The notes under the pieces are model-generated. The model worked only from the letters and a program-made list of their open reading frames with translations. It was not told the DNA's origin and searched no databases. A program made the translations under genes and the position numbers. DNA of 64,000 bases from Glossina fuscipes (lineage: Eukaryota > Arthropoda > Insecta > Diptera > Glossinidae), in assembly GCF_014805625.2 (NCBI RefSeq), contig NW_023998490.1:2207495-2271494 (forward strand), in the 5' to 3' direction. Of the stretch, positions 49,811 to 64,000 are shown piece after piece (position 1 is the first letter of the stretch; each line of letters opens with the position of its first letter).

Positions 49811-51557
49811 AAGGGTATTACTGAAAAGCAACCAGCCATACGTGCAGCTTCATCCGATTTAGATGATTTTAATTCCTTTTAAATTAAATATTAATTTAAT
49901 GCTTGCTAAAATTTCGGCTTTCAGTTAATTGTTAGATAAAGTAAAAAATGTCATACTTTCAGTTACATGCTTAAGACAAAAAGAAAAGTTTCTTTCTCAA
50001 AAAGGCCTGCATATCGTGCATATCCATATGGTTATTATCTGATTGAAAGCCTACAACTTCTTCACTTTCAACGGATTCACCTGTTCTTCCTAGGCATGTT
50101 GCATAATTGCTCCCCGTTTCTTTTTCACAGTAGTTGATCCAATAAAATTTTATTTGCGCGATAGCGTGATCCTACTATGCGGTATTTTTAATCAACTGAT
50201 TTTCAACGTTTACCTTCCATAGAACACCAACAATAATAAAAGCAGTTATTCGTATCCGGCCTCCATCAGCCATGCTTTTACTGCTTTCAAGTCACGTTTA
50301 CAGCGTTTCTTTATTATTCCTTAGTATCGACTTTAAAATGAATTAATTAGAGCTGTCTTGATGTAATTTTACTTTTAAACGACATATTTCAAGATAATTT
50401 GTATCATCTGTAGCATCGCCTTTAAAATATTCCGGACTGAGTTGTGTTTATAACTGCCGACAATGTATTGCATTTTTGTCAGTGTCGAATGAAAATTCGT
50501 TCGAGTGAAAAATTGGCATCGAAGAGTATATTCAAGAGGAAAATAAAGGAGAATATCATTACAAGGTGAACTTATTTGGCGCAATTTTAATGAATATAAA
50601 GACTATCTAAACTCGTTTTGCCGAGTAAAAAGTAGTTCGGCGACAAGGAGATCTAGTAGGCAATGGTTGGATTATGTTTTGAGACTTACGAACAGTTCTT
50701 CATTCCTTCATTTCAAACTCTCCGATTGGAAGCATCACTTCTAAAAAATTATGCATTTCATCGTAATTCATATCGAAGGCTTGGCCATTGTTCTTCTGAA
50801 ACTTTGGCTTTCTTTTAGCAAACATCTAATCTAAGCTCGAATACATAGAAGCTGTTCGTGTATAAAAAAAAACACGTGCTACGATGTGTTAAGGATTTGA
50901 TTTGATTATAATCAAAATAAGATATTAGTTTTTCTTTTTTTGTTATATAAAAAAATTATGGTTATGGAAATACGCCTCATTTTACAGTTGCTTATATATT
51001 GATAGACTTTTATTATCTTCTTTCTTTTTTATAATTCTTTTCCGTATGTAAGAGTTTTTCTTCTTTTTTTTTTTTGTTGTTATGAATATTAATTAAATGT
51101 AATGTTTTATGAAATTCTCGCTTATGATTGTTGTATACACTTTTCTATATATAATATAATTATTCCCTTTTGCATAATAATGAAGGTTTTACCTATTTCG
51201 TAACTTTTTTCTTTTTATAAACCAATTAATGACTTCTTTTTATTAGTGGAGAATATATAAACATTTCCGATGCGTGAGTGTTTGTGTTTGCTCATTTATT
51301 TTAAATAATTTTCGTTTTACTATATTAGGTTTATGTGTGCCTTTGTGATGTCCTTTAGGTTTCTCATAACTTAATATTGGTTGATTGGTTCTCTCTATAT
51401 ATATATATATGCGTGTATATGACAAGGAGAATGGTTTATATATTTTTTTCTTTTTTTATAACCAGTGCACCAGCACTAAAGTTTGTCGTTTTCTTTTTCT
51501 ATGTCGCCTATATATTGAATGATATATGCAATTTGTATTGTAGTTTTGAAAAAACTT
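49811..51557. other. Convergent intergenic region, Rpp25 / Mob4 3' sides
   Basis: Expected to hold the 3' UTRs of Rpp25 (plus) and Mob4 (minus). No other coding region is supported. Strongly AT-rich from 50900 on, with an (AT)n run at about 51394-51412. Confidence 0.5.
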
Positions 51558-54513
51558 TTAAGCTTCACTTTCACCGGGTGTTGCATTATTCTCCTCCTCA
51601 TTAATTGGTACGATAAGATTCTCCTTAGACATGAGATTATATTTGGTGACAAAATGCGTAAAACGATGACATAAATAAGTTTCGGCTTCGAATTCATCAA
51701 ATATACGTCGATGATGGAAATAAGCATGCGAAAAAATTCTGTAAACACGACGGCATACCGAACCCAACTTGGTGACTGACGATTCTTTTATTGAAACCCT
51801 TAAATGAAAAATGAAAGAAAAATTTAAAAAACGATTATTATTATTATTTTATGCTAATCATTAACACAATGTTTTTTTGTGCAAATCTCACTAAATTGAA
51901 TGAAGTTTACGGTATTGAAAGCTATTTACTTCAACAAAAATAGATTTACTCACACTTTCGTCTAAGAGAAGTGATCGGCGCTCGAAGTGAATGAATGGGG
52001 AAATTACATAACCCCCATAAAAATCAAGCTTAGGTGTTATGATGTCGATTCACGCAGACAGTATGTATAGTCAAATACAATTGTTTTTTATCGATAATAA
52101 ATATTCATTTCCATTGCTCTTTTTCTTTTGTTGCCTTATTGTTTTAGTATACATAACACATTATTATTATTATTAAGAGAAAGTAAGTTAGTATAGCATT
52201 TTGCTTGAAGCTAACTGAAATCTTTCTTCTTTTTGTGCCGTCTTGTGTGCGTTTGCCACACAATTTCTAAATTCAAAGTAAATGACTTCACGCGCAATCT
52301 ACAAGAAACGACGGCGAACCTTCTCGGGCATTACAAATTTCTTTTAAAGGGTTTTACAATTTTGGCAAGTTATTCTAAACAAATATTGCGCTATTAAGCT
52401 AATCGTTGATAATAAGCCTCTTAAACCTCAAACCGTTGGTAACTGAAAGCTTGGGCTCATTGGGTTGATTAGAGTCATTTTTGCCTTGGTTTTTACATGG
52501 CTCTCTAACCATGGCTAGATCCATTCCTGCTAGAGATTAAAAATTATAATCTACCTTTGAATATTTTAAGAGAAACTGACATACAAACTTAAAGTATGTG
52601 CAATAGGTCATTGATCTGCGATAAATTTCTACTTTCTACTTTAATTCTCGTACCCTAAGAATGTAAAAGTAATGAAAGAAGTAACCACTAAAAAATCCCA
52701 ACAGTCTTTTATACTCTCAACAATTTGTTGTTAATGGCCATGTACTTGACAACACGACCTTCTCACCAATTTGATAAACGTCTTTATAACGAGAATGCAT
52801 ACGACATTATTGCCGTTAATGTATAATATTTATTTAGAAAAGATCTATAAAAGTACTTCTAGTAGTATATGTACATTTATATATGTGTATACATATTTAT
52901 CCCAATTCAATTTGATCTTACTGCAATTTCCATAATAGATGAAAAATATCGTCAAAATAATACAATAATTCCGAATGATTACATGTTTTATGGTGTCGCG
53001 TAGCTCTAATGGAAAAGAGTTTCAGATCTTACTAATAAAAACTTAGTTGGCCTATACAGATCAATCTGCGTCTAGTCTCATCTTTTCACGACGAATATTA
53101 ATGAGTTTTTATTATTACTTCATTCAAAACAGTCAAAATCAGTTTCTATATTAAAGCGGCTCGAAATTATTCATATAAATGAGACACCAGGTTTCATCCT
53201 TTGGATTCGGAAGTTTTCTTACTCTACGCCACTTGAGATACAAGGGCACATCAACTTTGCGCAGATGTATGCGATACCCCGAAGTAATTGAAATAAATTT
53301 ATCTTTTACTATACCGACCGATTCGGAATCAATTTCTTCATCTGCTTTGTTTTCTTGTGTTTAACCTACAGCCCGCAATTTTTTAGATATTTTGATGAAA
53401 TTTGGTACACTGACGCGTATATTGTTTTTGCTTTTTTTTATTCAAATTTAGACTTCTCTCAGCACACTCTTTGGCAATATTTCTACTTCAACGAGAAAAA
53501 AGTAGAAAAGAATGAGATAGGACCGCATGCGGTAAAAGGGGACAGTGGTGCTAAGTGAATAAGTACAATTCGTTACCTAAACAAATATTTTCTTGCTTAC
53601 AAAGCCGCCAATAATTGATAAACAATTGCAAAAAAAATTTTAATACATTATTGTAAACTGCCTGAAACCTTTATGAAAAATATCAATCTAAAATTTTGCG
53701 TACCGTCTGCGGTTTTTTTTAAACCCCCTTTTGATGCTAAAATAGTTGGCATGAAACAAATACTAGGATTTCAATGTGCAAAATGTTTACATGTTTACTT
53801 GGGGGGTGAGTGCCGAACCTAAGATTCAGTTTAAGTCCCGCTAACTGCAATTTAAAGCCAATTATAAACCACGCCCAAAAAAATGAATGGTTTGAAGAAT
53901 GAGATTTGAGAATTTTTTAATAAATTTTACCTATATTGCTACTTACCTGCTGGGGAAATATTTATTACTATTTAATAAACAGGCAGCGCCATCCAATGTA
54001 TGACGTGTATAATCGATGGCGGGACATTCTTTAGGCGTTTTATGTGCCGCACACAAAAATATCCACTGATCAGTGGCAGTCATTTGAGTGCATGTTGATG
54101 GTGAACATTGTTTTTGTAAACGTACGGCTAAACCGTTTAATTCCATGCAAAATTGTCTGAGAAAAACAAAGGATGGAGTACGTAAGTAAACAATTAATTT
54201 CCCTTTCTTCATATAAAATTCACCTGAGATGTTCATATTTCCAAACACCCTCATCTTGAGCTTCTGGCATTGTTAATATTAATTCAACATTCGAAGGATC
54301 TCGTTTAATTAATTGTTGTATATACTGTTGTACAGCTAGTGTGCTGTCCATTTCTTCTAACGGTTCATCGGGCCAACGGCAAAAATCCTAAAATGCAAAA
54401 AGTCAAATACGTACTTTTTTGCCACATAAAGAATAATCCTAAAATAAGTTTACCTTTGCTTTGGTTCCTGGTCTATTTCTACGCACAATAGTCGTACCGT
54501 CGGCCATCTTCAT
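51558..54513 (-). CDS. Mob4: MOB kinase activator-like 4 (4 exons, 224 aa)
   Basis: Mob-family adaptor (phocein), a subunit of the STRIPAK phosphatase/kinase complex with roles in microtubules, neurites and synapses. Exons: 54454-54513, 54224-54387, 53947-54156, 51558-51798, all GT-AG with matching phases; 224 residues, the family's usual length. It starts [20 protein letters not shown]. Zinc ligands are in the canonical places: C92 and C97 in [13 protein letters not shown]169 and H174 in FSHAYFHH. Further marks are [37 protein letters not shown] and the tail [12 protein letters not shown]. The second-residue LATS-binding features of Mob1 are absent, so this is the Mob4 branch. Intron 3 (2.1 kb) is the largest. 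Divergent from Rab2, start codons about 1.7 kb apart. Confidence 0.96.
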
Positions 54514-55802
54514 GTTTTCCTTTCAATTTAATACTTTCACACCTTCCACACTCTGGCCCTCACGATATGCGTGACGGACGGCTTGTTTTATGTGTGTTGT
54601 CTCAAATATATTTTTACTTTTTATTCAAATTATATATGAATCCTATAGAGATTTTGGTGTGATTTTATGTGTTGTAAAAATTGTAGACAAAAAAAAAAAC
54701 TCATTTAATCAATAATTTTATAAAATACAAATTACTTCAGTACACACAAGAGAAAAACTCTTCTTAGTTTAAGGCAGTTTTTCTCGTTTTCTCTTTTGAT
54801 TGGCGCAATGATGCCAACTTATAAAAGAAATAAAAACATGAAAATATTTCAAATAAAAAAACGAGAACTAAAAATATTTGTATCAGCGTTAATCGGTAGG
54901 TGTGTTAGAGTTTTTATATTTCTATATTCACACTATCAAAGAAAAGGGCAACTTATTTTAGTTTATTTGCAAAGAAGCAACATACTTATGTATTGAATTC
55001 ACTAATTTTTATTGCTTTAGTTACTTGCCTTTAAAGCCCATATTTGTAAAAATAGAAATATTTAGATTCATTTACGATTTCAAACAAGCACTATATGTGA
55101 TTTAAACGATTTATGATCAGTAAGCAGCAATAAAATTTTAGGATTTTCAAAAGTAATAGCCGACGTAATGAAAAGGAAGTATGTAGTTAGAAAAATGCCA
55201 ATTCTAATGAACGGTAATATGTAAGGAAGCCTTGTCATTATCTTATGTTCTATGGTACATTGTCAGCATATGTGTAGAAGAAAATAGATTTATATCTATA
55301 CATTTTCTAACATTTTTTTTTTTTTTATTCAACAGCCGTATATTTTTAATATACTGGACATATTTTCTGATGTAATACAAAGAAAAGATCGTAATAACAA
55401 AATTAATATATATGATAGTATAATATACATGATAGAAATAAGATAGTTAAATTGTTTCGTAATTTATTCGATTGAATACTGTTGTTAAGAGAAAAATATA
55501 TAAAAATTGTAAACAACAAAAATCAAAACAAAGATTTCTAAACAAGTGGCCAATTGCATGCCTCGATACCGCTTCCTCAAGAAAGATAATTTTGTTCTAG
55601 AAAAAGTTCTTAAAATAAAAATGTCTAACGAAAAGCAAAGCAAAGGCTTAAATCTGAGTGGCCGAGTAGGCAAGAGTCTCGACCACCAACTCAATGGTCG
55701 TGGGTTCAAATCTCAAGTGCGGTAGAGTTTTTAATAAAGCCGAAAGCCTTAGATGCTAGTGCTTTAAGACTTTAGTCTTAGAATTTATTCTCTGGCTGAG
55801 TT

Positions 55803-55833
<31 letters not shown>

Positions 55834-56199
55834 TTTAAAAAAAAAAAAATTAAAAGGAAAAATTAATGTAAAATGAATAAAATTATTCATTAAATAATGT
55901 CATTTTCTGTAATACTTTTTCTCTTTTGAATAAATTCAAATGTCTGTTCCTACTTTTAGGCAATCATATGTTTTAATTTGCATTAAATTGGACTCTTGGC
56001 AATAATACACATAAGTACAAAGAAAACAGAAAATAAAGTTAAAGGAAACTAAAACGAATTGCGTAGCGAGAAAATTATATTGTAGAACAAAAGAAGAAAA
56101 ACAGTAATTATAAAGAGAAAATATTTGCATTTTGTGATAAATAGCCAACTTATAAATATATATATTGGATTATACTGTTTCCAAAGAAAATTAATTAAA
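54514..56199. promoter_or_regulatory. Divergent Mob4 / Rab2 promoter region
   Basis: The interval between two divergent housekeeping genes must hold both 5' UTRs and promoters. No TATA box at a fitting distance stands out. A SINE at about 55645-55834 sits inside it. The rest is AT-rich with no coding potential. Confidence 0.5.
55645..55834 (+). repeat. tRNA-derived SINE with (AAT)n tail
   Basis: Head: TGGCCGAGTAGG at 55659-55670 fits the pol III A box. GGTTCAAATCT at 55703-55713 fits the B box. The spacing and the GTGGGTTCAAAT context resemble a long-variable-arm tRNA (Leu or Ser type). Body: GCGGTAGAGTTTTTAATAAA, GCCGAAAGCCTTAGATGCTA and a TTTAAGAC/TTAGTCTTA hairpin-like stretch. Tail: nine or so AAT units to 55834. 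A second, split copy at 5582-6078 shares head, body and tail type, which shows this is a family and not a lone tRNA pseudogene. Confidence 0.8.
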
Positions 56200-61048
<4,849 letters not shown>

Positions 61049-62870
61049 GAACAACTTTGTATAATAGCTTGTGTTGGATGTTAACTGACAGCAAAGCAAA
61101 CCTATCTATTTTTTACAACAAAATCAAGAAAAAAAAAAACAACAACAAAATAATGGCATATGGACTTCGGAATTTTTCTTTACTATTCATTTTCTTTTCC
61201 TTTTCGCATAAAATTACTCTTAAGAGATTTTACAAAAGTTTTCCTTTCAGAGTATTGATGTGACTGTCGTATCTATCAATGACTTTGAAACTAAACTAAA
61301 AAGTCTAAAATAAAAAAAATTCTCATAATTCAAAATATATAAAAAATATAAATATTTGATTTTTAACGAAATGAAAATAATTATATGCAGACTTTTTATT
61401 ACAAACATAATTATTTATATATATAAAAAATATATATATATGAAAACTAATAATACTAATAATATTTGCTTGAATAAAATATGGAGAGCAACGATTCTTA
61501 ATTTACTCTATATATTGTTTCAAACCGACATCAAAACTAAATTAAGAATGGAAAATATGTTATGTTATGTTATGTCCATGTCACGTAGATCCTGTATGTT
61601 TTCATTTTTTAATATAATTTAGGTTTTTGGTTTTATTTTTATTAAAAAAATAATTTATTTAATTTTATATCGAAAAGTATTTGAAATACACGACAAGAGA
61701 GAAACGAATTAAAAACAAACAGATTTATATACAATAAATATAAAATAAACATTTCTAAGATATCATAAAAGTTATAACGTAACATAAATTATGTGAGAAG
61801 TGCGTGTGCATAATTGTATGTATGTAGTTTTAATAAAAAAAATAAAAATTCTTAAAATTTGATTACGTGCGCATAAGTGAGGAGGAATTTTATTTTTATA
61901 TTGAGAAAAGCAATGCATCACTTTTGTTTATTGTGAAAAGTCGGAAACTCGCTTCTCAATACAGGGTGCGGAGAGAATGTTTCAAACTTTAGACTGTAGA
62001 ATCTTGCCAACAAATTCGCGGGCGACAGTTTTTTTCATCCCTAATGCTGTACATCACCGAAAATAATGAAACCCTGAAGATGGCCACCACAAACTTGTAG
62101 GGCTACATAAATCCTCAACTTCGATCTTCAATTGTAATTATGTGCTGTTCAAAATAAAGAAATGTTTATAACTTGTACACTTGCACGCATTATGGCAAGC
62201 CAAGCTCAGGACCAACTAGAATTGGCTTTAGGTATTATCACATTTGCACAGATGTGGATGCAATTTGTGACGGAACGTTGCGAATGGCCAGGTGGCTTGC
62301 GTTCCCGATGGGGCTTGGAGATCTTGCGATCCGGAAATTACAAAGCATCTCAGTGATATTTACTTTGAAGACTTGAAAAAGAAAATGAATTTATGTATAT
62401 CACATGTAATCGGTATCACTTCCGAGCGAGCAAGTTGCAAAAAAAATTAAACGCGGTGAAAAATTGAAGAAATCACAAAATATCTAAAAAAAAATTCAAA
62501 AAACTCAAAAATAAAAATTTTTGTTTAACAACAAAATTGAGCAAATTAAGCGGGAGTAATTTATGTGCACTCATTTTTTTTAACGGAAGTAACTGTGGAA
62601 TGGGATAATTAAATTCATAATCAGAACATGAATTATACTGGAACTATGCGCGATAGTCGGCAGTTGCCACATTCAAGATTTCAATTAATCTTTCTCGTAC
62701 ATCTCTTTCTCTCTTATGAATTTTTCCATTTACAAAAAAGTCATGAAACTTAACAAAACTAAGCTTCCACGCATAGTAGTAGTAGTATCGCCGAAGGATC
62801 ACGTGGTAAGGGAAGTGTAACAATTGAACTCATATTATTCGTCCCATAATTGATGATACATTTACTTTAG
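61049..62870. other. Rab2 3' UTR and intergenic spacer
   Basis: The first 600-800 bp are very AT-rich, with AATAAA at about 61309 as one possible poly(A) signal for Rab2. A 65-codon frame at 62162-62356 has an ordinary-looking sequence (FVTERCEWPGGLRSRW) but no splice partner. I do not find the missing N-terminal exons of the next gene here. Confidence 0.45.
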
Positions 62871-64000
62871 CTGCTAAAGAAAACCGAAGAGAGTTTGAAC
62901 AGCATTATAGGCAAAAAGGATCTACAAAATTATATATTAAAAAAGAAATACAATCGTTTGCAACGTTTAGGGGCCATTGTATGCGGCATATTAATATTCA
63001 ACGATCATGCTTTTCAAGGCGATCCGGAATGTGTTCGAGACAGTATGTGTGTATAATTATTATTTAAAGAACTAACACATTCCAAAATATCCTTTTCGGC
63101 CTTTAAAGTCTTTTCCGATCTAGCGATGGCTAAGAAGAATGTCAAAGAAGCTATAAAGGCAAGTATAGACCGGGCGATTAAATTGATAGCGAAAGGCAAT
63201 GAGTGCTTCGCGGGCCTTATCGTTCTCGATGTCAACGAGCAAAAGGTTAAAAGGCGCTATCTGATCCATTAGCAAACAATATTTAACAAGACTCAATACT
63301 TAATTGATGTCAATGAGAAGAAGTTCGACTGCGTTGTAAATAAGATAAATGAAATCGTAAAATTTCGTTCTGCCGTCGAATCCGAACTGATATTCGTAAG
63401 ACTCGATGCATTTTATATGGGCAAAATGATTTTTGTCTTTAAATTTACTATTTCCAGCCGCATTTTGCTTATCTCTCCGAACTATGGACAACGTTAGAAT
63501 TGCATTTAGCTCACATAGCTGAAATTATTAAAATTAAAGATCATCTGGATGAATTGGTTAGTGAAAATATAGAGCGCAATTACATCGAGAACCTGGAAGC
63601 GACAATAAGAGACAGCAAAAGTATTAAATTCCCAATCGAACCAACTTTCTCTGAGCTAATGGAATTAACAAATAAATACAAAGGTCAATTGAATTTGATG
63701 AAGTTGGTACGTTGCCCTTACGCATTCTCTCCTATGGCAAATGTTTCTTTGACTCGAATATATTACGCTTTTTACGGAAAAATAGTTTGAAAGATTTTTG
63801 CTCATTGACTATTGCCCTGACAAACGGTCTGCTGATGCCAGCATGCTTTCTCAAGAAATTATTGCGAGAATTCTGATATGCTTTTTAGCTTTGCGAGTAT
63901 TGAGAATGCTAAATATGCCGAAAGGTATTTCGCGCAATTTTTAAAAACACATAGAAATGCTGTTTTTACTTCTACCGATTTAATTGTATTATCTGGTATG
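62871..64000 (+). pseudogene. CFAP206-like axonemal protein, broken and partial
   Basis: Exon chain resembling CFAP206, the radial-spoke-base protein of motile cilia and sperm flagella. Exons: 62871-63042, 63124-63395, 63458-63683, 63794 to the window end; introns of 81, 62 and 110 nt, with matching phases. Recognised parts: KKKYNRLQRLGAIVCGILIF; then INEIVKFRSAVESELIF|PHFAYLSELWTTLE; then YK|DFCSLTIALTNGLLMPA; then FSFASIENAKYAERYFAQFL. Their order follows the middle and C-terminal parts of the human protein as I remember it. Defects: an in-frame TAG at 63270-63272, and a one-base shift near 63871-63877, after which the frame resumes. The first 150-200 residues of the family are not seen between Rab2 and 62871, so the copy is 5'-truncated or its early exons lie elsewhere. 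Intact splice sites show that it was not retroposed. Sequencing error is the main alternative to a recent pseudogene. Confidence 0.6.

Noticed and set aside
55659..55713. Functional tRNA gene
   Set aside because: A and B boxes are present, but no acceptor-stem pairing closes the molecule, and the sequence runs on into a body shared with another repeat copy.
62162..62356. 65-codon frame with FVTERCEWPGGLRSRWGLEIL, faintly like a region of MAP3K4/MEKK1-type kinases
   Set aside because: The likeness is short and from memory, no splice sites or neighbouring exons support it, and nothing else of such a gene is present.

Overview
The window reads as single-copy nuclear DNA of a higher (schizophoran) fly. 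It is AT-rich, its genes have many short introns with consensus splice sites, and the proteins look closest to Drosophila-type ones. A tephritid fruit fly is my best guess, but nothing here fixes the genus. All calls rest on reading the sequence and on remembered family features; no search was run. A 100-N assembly gap lies at 15891-15990.

Left half (2.1-33.2 kb): two paralogous pyridoxal-phosphate tyrosine decarboxylases lie head-to-tail on the minus strand. Tdc1 (2117-9784) has 4 exons and codes for 580 aa. Tdc2 (26260-33156) has 9 exons and codes for about 634 aa. Both should make tyramine, the precursor of octopamine. The roughly 16 kb between them holds two small plus-strand genes (about 19.4 kb and 23.3 kb) for secreted, acidic, dibasic-rich proteins. 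They share a WQSP-x-x-Y-x-K-[KR]-R-x-[FY]-x-P block and an intron phase, so they look like tandem duplicates. I do not recognise the family. Two decayed non-LTR retrotransposon pieces lie beside them.

Middle (33.2-46.6 kb): no convincing gene. It holds several copies of a dispersed repeat family, a retrotransposon C-terminal fragment and an (AAT)n microsatellite.

Right half (46.6-64 kb): a compact run of housekeeping genes. These are an Alba-domain RNase P/MRP subunit (Rpp25-like, +), Mob4 (-) and Rab2 (+); Mob4 and Rab2 are divergent, with a tRNA-derived SINE between them. At the right edge is a CFAP206-like axonemal gene that lacks its N-terminal part and carries one in-frame stop and one frameshift.

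Most interesting: the pair of undescribed prepropeptide-like genes nested between Tdc1 and Tdc2, a GC-AG intron and a hidden C-terminal exon in Tdc2, the tRNA-derived SINE, and the broken CFAP206-like copy.
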